Part shown: in pieces, positions 48,943-58,550 of the stretch
How positions within the stretch are numbered: position 1 is the first letter of the stretch
Layout: every line of letters starts with the position of its first letter
Assembly: GCA_014323675.1 (NCBI GenBank)
Contig: JACONN010000001.1
Coordinates: 43,215 to 107,214, forward strand
Direction of reading: 5' to 3'
DNA from: Hormoscilla sp. GM7CHS1pb
GTDB lineage: Bacteria > Cyanobacteriota > Cyanobacteriia > Cyanobacteriales > Desertifilaceae
Length of the DNA stretch: 64,000 nucleotides
The notes under the pieces: generated by a model
The model's input: only the letters and a program-made list of their open reading frames with translations
Told to the model about the DNA's origin: nothing
Database searches by the model: none
Translations under genes and position numbers: made by a program

Positions 48943-49074
48943 TTTCTCTGCTCCTCAATACTTTTCAAATGGTAACCAATTTGTGACCGACATGACCTAA
49001 TAATTATTCTACACCATGTTTCGCTCTTTATAGGATGTAGATAGATGAGTTCTGCATCCCGAACTCATCTGACA

Positions 49075-50163
49075 TCAACGCACTACCAAACTAGAGTCAA
49101 TGTCCGCTAATTTAGCACAGCCACTCAAGGCCATTGCTAGGTCTAATTCATCCCGCAACAGTTCCAGAACATGCTGGACCCCTGCTTCTCCTGCTACCGC
49201 TAATCCCCACAATATCGGTCGCCCTAATAGCACCGCTTTTGCCCCTAATGCTAACGCTTTTAACACATCTGTACCCCGACGAATCCCTCCATCTACTAAT
49301 ACTTCGACTCGGTCCCCTACCGCTGCTACTACTTCACTCAGGGCGTCTATAGATGCGATCGCCCCATCCAGTTGCCTGCCCCCGTGATTGGAAACTATAA
49401 TCCCTTGAGCGCCATGTTCTACAGCCCGCAGGGCATCATCTCCCCGCAAAATCCCTTTGACTACTAAGGGCAAGGGTGACAGGGACTGCAACCATTCTAA
49501 ATCAGACCAGGTTAGGGCCGCGTTAAACTGTTCTAACAGGTAGGCAAATAAACCAGACTCTCCCGCTCTCTGAGTAATTTTTAAGTCTTTTAAGGTAGTT
49601 AAATTTGCTAATTCCATGCCGGTTGGGAGCGCAAATTGATTGCGCATATCTTTCTCCCGCCGTCCTAACATCGGCGCATCTACTGTCAAGCAAAGGGCTT
49701 GATATCCGGCGGCATGGGCCCGTTCTACTAATGCTTTGGTCAAACCCCGATCGCGATGCACGTATAGTTGAAACCATTGCGGCGTTTGCTGTCTAACACT
49801 GGCAACTTCTTCTAAACTTTTGGTCGCCATCGTACTCAATATCATCATGCTTCCTAACTTGGCCGCTGCTGAGGCCGTGGCCATTTCTCCTTCCTTTGCC
49901 GCTAAACATTGAAAGGCCATGGGCGCGATCGCGATCGGCATTTGCCAAGCTTGACCGAGAATAGTCGTACTTAAATCTCGGTGACTGACATCTACTAACA
50001 TGCGCGGACGGAGTTTATACCCTGCAAATGCCGCACGGTTGTCTTGCAGAGTAATTTCATCTCCAGCACCGCTAGCGTAGTAGTCTAGGGCCATTTGAGA
50101 TAACTGCCCGGCGGCCAATGCTTGATACTCGAATAGATTGATCGGTTTAGCGCTATTAGTCAT
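49075..50163 (-). CDS. FMN-dependent alpha-hydroxy-acid oxidase
   Basis: 362 residues, a TIM barrel that oxidises L-lactate or glycolate. SNHGGRQLDGAIASIDAL carries the catalytic His and substrate Arg; DGGIRRGTDVLKALALGA binds FMN phosphate. In cyanobacteria members work as lactate oxidase or glycolate oxidase; the sequence alone does not decide. Full length. Confidence 0.92.
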   Translation of the reverse strand: MTNSAKPINLFEYQALAAGQLSQMALDYYASGAGDEITLQDNRAAFAGYKLRPRMLVDVSHRDLSTTILGQAWQMPIAIAPMAFQCLAAKEGEMATASAAAKLGSMMILSTMATKSLEEVASVRQQTPQWFQLYVHRDRGLTKALVERAHAAGYQALCLTVDAPMLGRREKDMRNQFALPTGMELANLTTLKDLKITQRAGESGLFAYLLEQFNAALTWSDLEWLQSLSPLPLVVKGILRGDDALRAVEHGAQGIIVSNHGGRQLDGAIASIDALSEVVAAVGDRVEVLVDGGIRRGTDVLKALALGAKAVLLGRPILWGLAVAGEAGVQHVLELLRDELDLAMALSGCAKLADIDSSLVVR

Positions 50164-50285
50164 GTTTGGCGATTTAGTGAGAATGAAGATATAATTTTAT
50201 TGCCCATAGTACCCCATAGTACCGCAGTTGTGTTAAAATAGTTTCATCGGGATCGACCGGGTGCATCTCATATTTGCAGATCTAA

Positions 50286-50358
50286 CTGTAGGGGCGAAGC
50301 ATTCGGGCCACAAATCATGACATCAAACGACAGATTTAATATCCGAATGCTTCGCCCG
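50286..50358. repeat. MITE-core hairpin without ends
   Basis: GGGGCGAAGCATTCGGG and CCGAATGCTTCGCCC frame about 40 bp. This is the stem inside the MITE copies at 34908 and 39596, here without the GGGTGTGGTCAAAA ends, so it can also exist as an independent repeat. Confidence 0.7.
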
Positions 50359-50408
50359 TGCGAAAGTGAGATGTACCCTCGACCGATGCCCTAACTCAGG
50401 AGAAAACC

Positions 50409-50708
50409 ATGACCTTAACAGAGTTCGCCCAACTGCCCCAAAATCCCTCTTCCCTACCGACCGCCCTGCAAGCTTTGTGGTACGATCGACAAGGGAACTG
50501 GGACAAAGCTCATGAAATTGTCCAAGATGCCAACGATCTTGACAGTGACTGGGTTCATGCCTACTTGCATCGTCAAGAAGGAGACCTGAATAATGCTCGT
50601 TACTGGTATCATCGCAGCAGACAGCCATTCTTTACATCCGACCTCAAGTCCGAATGGGAACATATTGCTAGCAACTTGCTTTTGAGAATTGAGAATTGTT
50701 CATTATGA
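50409..50708 (+). CDS. Small TPR-like conserved protein
   Basis: 99 residues; ALQALWYDRQGNWDKAHEI and DWVHAYLHRQEGDLNNARYW form paired helices as in tetratricopeptide motifs. A conserved small bacterial family with unknown function. It overlaps the phosphodiesterase gene start. Confidence 0.7.
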   Translation: MTLTEFAQLPQNPSSLPTALQALWYDRQGNWDKAHEIVQDANDLDSDWVHAYLHRQEGDLNNARYWYHRSRQPFFTSDLKSEWEHIASNLLLRIENCSL

Positions 50709-51634
50709 CCTTAAAACATGCCATGATTATCGGGCATCGTGGAGCCAGTGGCTACCTGCCTGAAAATACCCTAGCTGCTTTTTCCCTCGCGATCGAAATG
50801 GGTGCTGACGCGATCGAACTCGACATCGTGCCCACAAAAGAGGGGGAATTAATTGCCCGTCACGAAAACGACCTCACCCACACTACTAATATATCACAGT
50901 TTCCTGAATTTACCGATCGCCTGACCGCCAAAAGCATCTACTGCCAAGAAATAACTGGCTGGTTTACAGAAGATTTCACCTTAGCAGAAATTAAAACTCT
51001 CAAGGCGAAAGAACGGCATTCCTTCCGCCAGCAATCAGCAAATTATCTACACCAAGTGCCGACTTTACAGGAAGTTATCGATCTAGTCAAGCATCAAAGG
51101 ACATCTGCCGGGCGGGCGATCGGGCTTTACATAGAAATCAAGCATTCTACCTATTTTAGAACAATAGGGCTGCCCATGGAAGAGCCTTTAGTAGAAATAT
51201 TGTCAAGGAATGGATATAATACAGCAGATGCCCCGATCGCGATCGAATCCTTTGAAAGCGAGAGTCTCAAACACCTGCATCAACTTACCCAAGTACCTCT
51301 CGTGCAGCTGCGCCAGGACTTGACATCAGCATCAGAATTAGCTAATATAGCCGAGTATGCTGTAGGATTAGCACCCTACAAACGTTTAATTGTCCCCACT
51401 GACGAACGGGGACATCTGTTAGCCCCTACCTCATTAATTCAGGATGCCCATCAATTAGGTCTCAAGGTCTATAGCTGGACATTTAGAAATGAAAACATGC
51501 ATCTCGCCCCAGAGTACCAAGGTAACCCACAAGCAGAATACGAGCAATTCCTGCTCTTAGGATTAGATGGAGTCTTTAGCGACTTCCCTGATACCGCAGT
51601 CTCAGTGCGCGATCGGCTCCATCCTTCCCAGTAA
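50705..51634 (+). CDS. Glycerophosphodiester phosphodiesterase
   Basis: About 309 residues. IIGHRGASGYLPENT at the N-terminus holds the catalytic His and Arg, and ELDIVPTKEGELIARHE the metal-binding Glu/Asp and second His, as in the GDPD family. It releases glycerol-3-phosphate from deacylated lipids. Start ATG 50705 overlaps the stop region of the preceding gene (a further ATG is at 50696). No signal peptide. Confidence 0.9.
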   Translation: MTLKHAMIIGHRGASGYLPENTLAAFSLAIEMGADAIELDIVPTKEGELIARHENDLTHTTNISQFPEFTDRLTAKSIYCQEITGWFTEDFTLAEIKTLKAKERHSFRQQSANYLHQVPTLQEVIDLVKHQRTSAGRAIGLYIEIKHSTYFRTIGLPMEEPLVEILSRNGYNTADAPIAIESFESESLKHLHQLTQVPLVQLRQDLTSASELANIAEYAVGLAPYKRLIVPTDERGHLLAPTSLIQDAHQLGLKVYSWTFRNENMHLAPEYQGNPQAEYEQFLLLGLDGVFSDFPDTAVSVRDRLHPSQ

Positions 51635-51659
51635 AATGCTTGTAATTCGCAATTCCCAT

Positions 51660-52232
51660 TCACTTGCCCATATTGCGCTTCATTTGTTCTAGTTCGTCAT
51701 CCATTTCCCATTGGCGAAACTTCTCCAGTAAAGGATCTGCTTTGCTATCAAAACTATAACTTTTGTTCCAACCTGGCGGTGTTTGCTGCTGAGCAGTTTT
51801 GGCCCGATGACGTTCCGCTTCCACCTGAGTAGCTTTAACTCGCACTTCTTTCAAGCGTTCCTTAATTTTACGATAAATATCCTTCGCTTGTTCGATGCGT
51901 TCTTTGCACCCTTGCATCTTACCCCAGAGTTGATTTCCTTGACGTAGCAGTGCCCCTTCCCTTTCTGCCGCTGCTTCGGCCAAATCTAACCTTCCTTTCT
52001 CCCGCGCCTTATTTACCCAGTTATGCCAGCGCTGGATTTCTTGAGCTTTCGTCAGGATATCATCCTGCAACTTCTTTTCTTGCTTTTGTAATTCGGCAAT
52101 CAGTCGCAAGGTATCTTCCTCTTGCTGTTGCAATTGTTCTTCTAAGATTGATAGTTCTAAATGGGGATTTTTCCTGAGAAAATCATCTAATCTGTTCTCA
52201 AAAAAACGGCTGAAATCTTCAAATATTCCCAC
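51660..52232 (-). CDS. TIGR04376 family protein
   Basis: 190 residues, mostly long coiled coil (residues 25-150), with the family start MGIFEDFSRFFENRLDDFL and end DDELEQMKRNMGK. Widespread in cyanobacteria, role unknown. Confidence 0.82.
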   Translation of the reverse strand: MGIFEDFSRFFENRLDDFLRKNPHLELSILEEQLQQQEEDTLRLIAELQKQEKKLQDDILTKAQEIQRWHNWVNKAREKGRLDLAEAAAEREGALLRQGNQLWGKMQGCKERIEQAKDIYRKIKERLKEVRVKATQVEAERHRAKTAQQQTPPGWNKSYSFDSKADPLLEKFRQWEMDDELEQMKRNMGK

Positions 52233-52255
52233 TTTTACAACTCCTATAATAACCG

Positions 52256-52284
52256 ACCCCGGGCAGGCGAGACGCCCGCCCGAC
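52256..52284. repeat. REP-like repeat copy
   Basis: ACCCCGGGCAGGCGAGACGC followed by CCGCCCGACG, same family as at 5052 and 40306. It lies between two convergent-in-line genes. Confidence 0.75.
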
Positions 52285-52290
52285 GTGTTA

Positions 52291-53538
52291 TCATAACTTC
52301 TGTCCTACATAGATGGAGCGCAGTTGGCCATTGCGCTCCACGATCGCCTCTTGTTGAGAGATTTCCACTAATTTCCAGCTACTCTCTCCAATATTGTCTC
52401 CCACTCGGAACCGATGGGTCACTCCATCAATATCAAATAACGCCGCAGACCGATCGCCCAATTTGAGAATTCCCACCAGAGTCTCAGTCGCATTTGATGT
52501 CACTGGCGGCGGGTCGGGCAAGGATATGGGTTTTGGCGCGATCGCGGGTGGTCCGGGCAGCGGCGGCAGAGTTATATTCGATAATGGGGGCGGGGGTGGC
52601 AGGGCCGCTATATCCGATGATGAAGGTGGTGGTGGTAGGGGTAGGGACCCTGGCTGGGATGCTGGCCGTGGCGGCTGATATACGGGTATATAGACTCTTT
52701 CCAGCACTGTCGGCAGCCGGTTAGGCCCTGACAACTGCCTGTTGGTCCCTGATTCTGGAGAGATAAAATTAATCTCTGTTGGCCTATCTGGCACGGTCGC
52801 GACTTGTTCGCCCTGCCGTGGGTTTTGGTCGATCGATGCCAGAGTTTGCTGCATATATTGCGCGAACCGGGCATTTGCTTCGGCTTCGATCCGTGCCTGT
52901 ATCTCTTCCCTGGACGGACTGACAACATCTCTACCCGATACAAACAAACTCTGCCACCCTGGCCCCTCTATTACACCCTGTCTGTTCAGCCATATTAACA
53001 ATGGTACCCCCAGGCAGGTCGAGACTAGCAGCAATACTAGCTTCCTCACCGATCGATCGCCTACTGGTTTTGCCGTTCTGCTAAGGGAGGTACTGCTGAG
53101 ATCCGTCGGTGCGATCGGCCTGTCTATTGTGGATGTAGAAGTAACCCTTTCTATTTCCCCACTGCTTTTTATTTCCTCAGTCAACGCCGACTCTTCTGCT
53201 GGCGTCCTTTGTACAACTGGCGGTTCGACTTCCCTCACCGCAAGTGACTCTTGGGGGGAATGGGGCGCTAGTGGCAGGCCGATGGACTGCATATCCATCG
53301 GCTGCAAATATAAGTATTCTGGTTGTACTGGCTCTTTTGGAAGCGCTGTGCCGCCATCTAGCACCCGATCGACCTCTTCAAATAGATCTTCTATCAACCG
53401 ATCGGCCTCTGCTTCCATCGACCAGGGTTCCAGGGGGAGGGCCGGTATATCTGGCTGCTGACCGTGGTTATTGTTGGCATCTTCAGGCATAGAGGGCTTA
53501 TTCTCGTCTAGGGCTGCTGTCAATTGTATATTTTCCAT
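52291..53538 (-). CDS. Single-pass membrane protein with GspC/PilP-like end
   Basis: About 415 residues from ATG 53538. An acidic N-terminal part is followed by a membrane helix (KLVLLLVSTCLGVPLLIWL), a Pro-rich linker (LPLPPPP, LPPPPPL), and a C-terminal beta domain (VGILKLGDRSAALFDIDGVT ... RVGDNIGESSWKLV) like that of GspC or PilP from type II secretion and type IV pilus machines. The cyanobacterial role is not established. Confidence 0.65.
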   Translation of the reverse strand: MENIQLTAALDENKPSMPEDANNNHGQQPDIPALPLEPWSMEAEADRLIEDLFEEVDRVLDGGTALPKEPVQPEYLYLQPMDMQSIGLPLAPHSPQESLAVREVEPPVVQRTPAEESALTEEIKSSGEIERVTSTSTIDRPIAPTDLSSTSLSRTAKPVGDRSVRKLVLLLVSTCLGVPLLIWLNRQGVIEGPGWQSLFVSGRDVVSPSREEIQARIEAEANARFAQYMQQTLASIDQNPRQGEQVATVPDRPTEINFISPESGTNRQLSGPNRLPTVLERVYIPVYQPPRPASQPGSLPLPPPPSSSDIAALPPPPPLSNITLPPLPGPPAIAPKPISLPDPPPVTSNATETLVGILKLGDRSAALFDIDGVTHRFRVGDNIGESSWKLVEISQQEAIVERNGQLRSIYVGQKL

Positions 53539-53596
53539 GACAGAAGATAATTCCCATACCAATTTCCCCTAGACTTTAGCATCTGACAACCGTCCT

Positions 53597-55498
53597 TCAC
53601 GCCGTTGCTAGCTGGCGCGATCGCATCTCCAGATATACTAGCAAAGCATTGACATCAGCGGGGTTAACCCCACCAATGCGGGACGCTTGACCGATGGTGA
53701 GGGGTTTTACCCGGGCCAGTTTTTCTCGGGACTCCTTCGAGAGAGTCTCAATTGCCATGTAATCTATATCTGCCGGTAGCTTGCGGTTCGCGGCCCGGAC
53801 TATTTGGTCGATCTGATTTTGTTGACGCTGGATGTAACCTGCGTATTTGATGTCGATTTCAGCGGCTTCTTTTTCGGCGCCGTTTAGTTGGGAATTTCCC
53901 AGTCCATAGCTTTCCAGGTCATCGTAGTGGATGCCCGATCGCCTGAGCAACTCTGCCAGAGTAATAGAACCTTTAATTTTTTGTTGGGTATCGGCGGCAA
54001 TTTGCAGCCCCACTGCATCAAGTTCTTTCACCCGCGTTGCCTGTAAACGTTCCTTCTCCGCAGCTATATTAGCATACTTGCTCGTAAATAGCGAGTAGCG
54101 GCGATCGTCTATTAAGCCGACTTCGCGACCCCGAGGGGTCATCCGCAGATCCGCATTATCCGATCGCAGCAGCAAGCGATACTCAGAACGGGAAGTCAGC
54201 ATGCGGTAGGGTTCCCGCAAATCTTTTGTACAGAGATCGTCTATGAGAGTGCCAATATAACTGGTTTCCCGGGGGAAGACTAACATCTCTCGACCTCGGA
54301 CCAACTGCACCGCATTTATGCCTGCGACAATACCTTGGGCCGCCGCTTCTTCATAACCCGTGGTACCGTTTATCTGTCCCGCACAGAATAACCCCGAAAC
54401 GAGTTTAGTCATCAAAGTGGGATAGCACTGAGTTGCGGGGAGATAGTCATATTCTACTGCATAGGCGGGACGCAGCATGATGCAATTTTCCAAACCCGGC
54501 AGACTGCGCAGCAGATGCAACTGCAAATTTTCTGGCAACCCGGTGGAAAATCCCTGAATATAGAGTTCGGGAATATCTCTCCCTTCCGGTTCGATAAATA
54601 TCTGATGGGACTGCTTATCTGCAAAGCGGACTATTTTATCTTCTATGCTAGGACAATAGCGCGGTCCCTTGGCATCTACCCAACCCCCATAGACTGGAGA
54701 TAAATGCAGATTTTCCCTAATTAAGCGATGAGTTTCGGCAGTCGTCCGGGTAATATAGCAGTGCATTTGTTCCCGTTCTACCCAGACTTCCGGATCAAAG
54801 CTGAACCACCGCACTTCGGTATCTCCCGGTTGGGGTTGCATCTTGCTGTAGTCCACGGAACGCTTATCCACCCGGGCGGGGGTTCCGGTTTTCAGCCGTC
54901 CCGTTTCAAAACCTAATTTGTTGAGTGTTTCTGTCAGACCTACTGCGGCAAATTCTCCCGCCCGCCCTGCGGCCATGGACTTATTTCCCACCCATATCTT
55001 ACCACCCAGGAAGGTACCCGTGGTGAGAATAGCTGCTTGACATTGGAATGCCACGCCGAAGTATGTCTGCACGCCAATTATCTCATCATTAGCACCCAGA
55101 ACTAAGTCCGTAACCATTGCTTCGCGCACTGCCAAATTTGTTTGGTTTTCGACTATCCGCTTCATTATTGCTGAGTATTCTCGCTTGTCCGTTTGAGCCC
55201 GTAACGCCCAGACTGCTGGTCCCCGGGAAGAGTTCAGTACCCGCTTTTGCAGATACGTGCGATCGGCCATTTTGCCAATTTCACCTCCGAGGGCGTCCAC
55301 TTCATGAGTAAGTTGAGATTTTGCGGGTGCGCCTACTGCTGGGTTACAGGGTTGCCAAGCAATTTTATCCAGGTTTAGTGTTAGTAGGAGGGTACGACAA
55401 CCCAGGCGGGATCCAGCGAGGGCGGCTTCGCAGCCTGCATGTCCCGCACCGACTACAATGATGTCAAAAGCGTCTTGGAATTCTACTGGCCCGTTCAT
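53597..55498 (-). CDS. mnmG: tRNA uridine-34 carboxymethylaminomethyl enzyme MnmG
   Basis: About 633 residues. FAD-binding [18 protein letters not shown] at the N-terminus, then [20 protein letters not shown] and a catalytic CNPA-type cysteine, GTFLGG, and the C-terminal HYDDLESYG region. It works with MnmE to modify the wobble uridine. Frame intact. A second ATG two codons upstream (55504) is possible. Confidence 0.95.
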   Translation of the reverse strand: MNGPVEFQDAFDIIVVGAGHAGCEAALAGSRLGCRTLLLTLNLDKIAWQPCNPAVGAPAKSQLTHEVDALGGEIGKMADRTYLQKRVLNSSRGPAVWALRAQTDKREYSAIMKRIVENQTNLAVREAMVTDLVLGANDEIIGVQTYFGVAFQCQAAILTTGTFLGGKIWVGNKSMAAGRAGEFAAVGLTETLNKLGFETGRLKTGTPARVDKRSVDYSKMQPQPGDTEVRWFSFDPEVWVEREQMHCYITRTTAETHRLIRENLHLSPVYGGWVDAKGPRYCPSIEDKIVRFADKQSHQIFIEPEGRDIPELYIQGFSTGLPENLQLHLLRSLPGLENCIMLRPAYAVEYDYLPATQCYPTLMTKLVSGLFCAGQINGTTGYEEAAAQGIVAGINAVQLVRGREMLVFPRETSYIGTLIDDLCTKDLREPYRMLTSRSEYRLLLRSDNADLRMTPRGREVGLIDDRRYSLFTSKYANIAAEKERLQATRVKELDAVGLQIAADTQQKIKGSITLAELLRRSGIHYDDLESYGLGNSQLNGAEKEAAEIDIKYAGYIQRQQNQIDQIVRAANRKLPADIDYMAIETLSKESREKLARVKPLTIGQASRIGGVNPADVNALLVYLEMRSRQLATA

Positions 55499-55634
55499 GG
55501 TCATTGATAATCTTGATTATTATTTCTCGTTCACTTCGCTGTCAGCCCGCCGTTCAAACCCCCGGCTAATAGTTGGGTTTAAGTTTGATAATTGAAAATT
55601 GGTAACCAATAATTATATGAAGATTGAAGGCGGT

Positions 55635-58445
55635 TCAAGAGAAGTCAGTGAAATCATCAAGATTAATCAGGCTCGAATCAATGTCCAGTAGAGTAACCCG
55701 GGTTTCGCCTCCAACTTTAATCGAGGTATTTCCGCCCTGAGAGACGATCTCCAACTTGGCGGAACTCCCTTTTTCTACCCCGATTAAGTCGGTGTCATTT
55801 TCAAAATCTCGGATGGTATTCTTGCCACCCGGCGTTACGGCAAAAATATCGACGCCCCCTCCTCCGTGGAAGATATTGTTCCCTCCTCCGCCTATGAGAA
55901 GATCGTCTCCATTTCCTCCACGGAAGTTATTGTTTCCATTTCCGCCTATAAGAGTATCGTTCCCATCTCCGCTACCACCAACAAGGTTATTGTCCCCATC
56001 TCCGCCTATTATAGAGTCGTGCCCATGTCCTCCGTGGAGGCTATCGTTTCCCTGGCCACCAAAGAGGGTGTCGTCCCCTTTTCCCGCCACTATCTTGTCA
56101 TCCCCTCCTAGGCCATCGAGGTGTTCCCCGTAGAGTGTCCCGAAGAGCCTGTCGTTCTGATCATCCTGACCGATTATTGATAGGTCTCCGACAGAGATAG
56201 TCGAAATGCCCTCTAGAACGGCTAGGGTTTCGTCTCCAGCTTTAATCAAGATATTTCGGCCCTGAGAGAGGGTTTGCAACTTGGCGGAATTCCCTTTTTC
56301 TACCCGGATGGAGTCGATGCCATTTTCAAAGTCTCGGATGGTATCCTTGCCATCGCCCGGCCTCAGGATAAAAGTATCGGCGCCCTTTCCTCCACGGAGG
56401 TCATCGTTCCCCTCTCCTCCGTCGAGAGTATCGTTTCCATTTCCTCCGTTGAGGCGATCGTTTCCAGTTCCACCTACGAGAGTATCTTTCCCATCTCCGA
56501 TGCCACCAATGAGGCGATCGTCCCCTTCTCCGCCTATGAGAGAGTCGTGCCCACGTCCTCCGTGGAGGCGATCGTTTCCCTGGCCACCAAAGAGGGTGTC
56601 GTCCCCTTCAAACGCCTCTATCTTGTCATTTCCTGCTAGGCCATCCAGATATTCCCCGTCGGCCGTCCCCCGGAGGTGGTCGTTCTGATTATTCTGACCG
56701 ATGATTATTGATTGGGAGTCGTTATCATTGATATTAAAAGTAGTTGTACTCTGCGTTCCAATCTTGGCATTGCTGACTGTTGTTACGCTAAAGTCAATGG
56801 TTTCCGCTGTTGGTTCGTAAATGGTATCTTCAAAAATAGGAACTTCAATAGTTTTGCTCTTTTCACCAGCACTAAAAACAACCTTCAGTGGGAAGGAACT
56901 ATTATTGTAATCTCTTCCACCTGTTGCGGTTCCACCTGTAATACTAACTTGTACTTCCGAAGTACGTGTGGTGCTGCTGCGAGTAAGAGTAACAACGTTT
57001 GTGGTGCCATCGCCTTCGCCGACAGAGTAGGTAGCTTGGGAAAATTCTATGGTGGGAGGAATTACAGCCGCAACAGCCGCATTCGCATCAATCAAACCAT
57101 AGCCGGTATCGTTATCGTAGCCGGGAGCTCCCATATTAATGGCAGTTTTCTCCATAGCGGAATAAATTTCGCTGGGAGTCAAGCTATCCGGACCGCCAGC
57201 AGCTTCTAGCATCAAGGCTGCTACTGCTGCTGCATGGGGCGCTGCTGCCGAAGTCCCGAAGAAGTTCGGGTAGCTATCTGTATCGTTAGGAATATCGTCG
57301 CCAAAAAAGGTGTTGTTTGTCCCGTCTGGAGCCACAATATCAACATTCTGGCGGCTTTCTGGTTTAGCCAAACGGTTACCTGCTGTATCGAACAGAATGT
57401 CTATACCACCTGGAGAGGAATATGAGTTTAATCTAGGTGGGTTGACACCATATTCTGGTGTCCTGAAATAATAAGCAGCCCCGACAGAGGAAGCCCCAGC
57501 CGCGTTAGAATGACCGAAGCTGGTTGGGCTAGCAGTATTGTACTCGTTAATGGTGGCGCCCTTGGCCACGTACTTCATTAGTCCGGGGTTGGGACCGCTA
57601 TCCTTGCCAATAGCCTTGCCAATGAGAATATTGAAGGACGACCCACTGCTTGAAAAGGGGAAAGCTTCAACTGGATCTTTACCTATATTGGAACGGGTAC
57701 CTTTATCACCAACGATGTTGTATTCATCATCAAGCACGAAGATATCAAGATCGCTAGCAGAACCGCGACCATCGTTAAAGGAGTTAAATGGCTGATCCCA
57801 CTGGAATGAAAAGAGAGCTGTAGTAGGCACTGTAATCGCTTGGTAAATATCTACTCCATCACCAGGGTCGAAGTCGTGCCACTCATAGGTTTTCCCTTCA
57901 TAAGTTTTGGTGATGCCGCTAGGATTAAAAGCACTCTCATAGCTCTGACGAGCATAGTTCCCAGCGGAGGAAAAGTAGGGGATGCCATTAGCAACGACTT
58001 CATCCACCGCTTGTGCGATCCGCCCATCTTGGAACATCGGTTCTGCAAAGTTCCTGACGTCATCTACAATTACATCTGCACCCGCAGCAGCCAGAGCGCG
58101 GATACCTTGAGCAAAAACCTTTTGGCCGCCAAAAGCTGTGTGGAAAGCAAAGTTAGCACCAGGCGCAATGTCGTGGATCAGTTGCAACATGGCACGCCCT
58201 TCATCAATATCGGTACTGGGATTAGTACCATCTTTCAGGACCTTAATTCCTGCTGGTAAGTCGCCGCTAGCAATATCGTCTGATGCGTTGTTCCTGGCAG
58301 TAAGTGAAGTATTGTAACTATCTGAGAGTACGCCTATGGTAATGCCAGTGCCATCAACGCCAAATTTTTTCCGTGCATCATCGGAGTTCATGGCTATGTC
58401 AGCTTGGCTTGTGGTTAACCCGACTTTGGTTGTTGGTTGATTCAT
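55635..58445 (-). CDS. Subtilase-like protein with Calx-beta and RTX repeats
   Basis: About 936 residues from ATG 58445. The N-terminal peptidase S8/S53-like domain has Asp in IGVLSDSYN, oxyanion Asn in FSSAGNYAR and Ser in GTSAAAPHAAA. Where subtilases have HGT, this has DEGRAML, so the usual His is Glu. A Calx-beta domain (TYSVGEGDG, GGTATGGRDY) follows, then two blocks of RTX calcium-binding nonapeptides (GGxGxDxL), each ending in a DTIRDFENGIDSI-like strand. RTX proteins are usually exported by type I secretion through the C-terminus. Sits upstream on the same strand as no peptidase partner; the cohesin/dockerin genes precede it. Confidence 0.85.
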   Translation of the reverse strand: MNQPTTKVGLTTSQADIAMNSDDARKKFGVDGTGITIGVLSDSYNTSLTARNNASDDIASGDLPAGIKVLKDGTNPSTDIDEGRAMLQLIHDIAPGANFAFHTAFGGQKVFAQGIRALAAAGADVIVDDVRNFAEPMFQDGRIAQAVDEVVANGIPYFSSAGNYARQSYESAFNPSGITKTYEGKTYEWHDFDPGDGVDIYQAITVPTTALFSFQWDQPFNSFNDGRGSASDLDIFVLDDEYNIVGDKGTRSNIGKDPVEAFPFSSSGSSFNILIGKAIGKDSGPNPGLMKYVAKGATINEYNTASPTSFGHSNAAGASSVGAAYYFRTPEYGVNPPRLNSYSSPGGIDILFDTAGNRLAKPESRQNVDIVAPDGTNNTFFGDDIPNDTDSYPNFFGTSAAAPHAAAVAALMLEAAGGPDSLTPSEIYSAMEKTAINMGAPGYDNDTGYGLIDANAAVAAVIPPTIEFSQATYSVGEGDGTTNVVTLTRSSTTRTSEVQVSITGGTATGGRDYNNSSFPLKVVFSAGEKSKTIEVPIFEDTIYEPTAETIDFSVTTVSNAKIGTQSTTTFNINDNDSQSIIIGQNNQNDHLRGTADGEYLDGLAGNDKIEAFEGDDTLFGGQGNDRLHGGRGHDSLIGGEGDDRLIGGIGDGKDTLVGGTGNDRLNGGNGNDTLDGGEGNDDLRGGKGADTFILRPGDGKDTIRDFENGIDSIRVEKGNSAKLQTLSQGRNILIKAGDETLAVLEGISTISVGDLSIIGQDDQNDRLFGTLYGEHLDGLGGDDKIVAGKGDDTLFGGQGNDSLHGGHGHDSIIGGDGDNNLVGGSGDGNDTLIGGNGNNNFRGGNGDDLLIGGGGNNIFHGGGGVDIFAVTPGGKNTIRDFENDTDLIGVEKGSSAKLEIVSQGGNTSIKVGGETRVTLLDIDSSLINLDDFTDFS

Positions 58446-58550
58446 AAGACGACTCGGTACTTGGTTTACAATTTTACTATAGCATGTTCTCGTCAGGCAG
58501 ATCCTCAAATGCCTTCCCAGGTAGAGCCCGGGAAGGAGAGGAATAAGGTT

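Noticed and set aside
55756..56688. Long plus-strand open frames opposite the RTX repeats
   Set aside because: They are antisense translations of repetitive glycine/aspartate codons of the real minus-strand gene.
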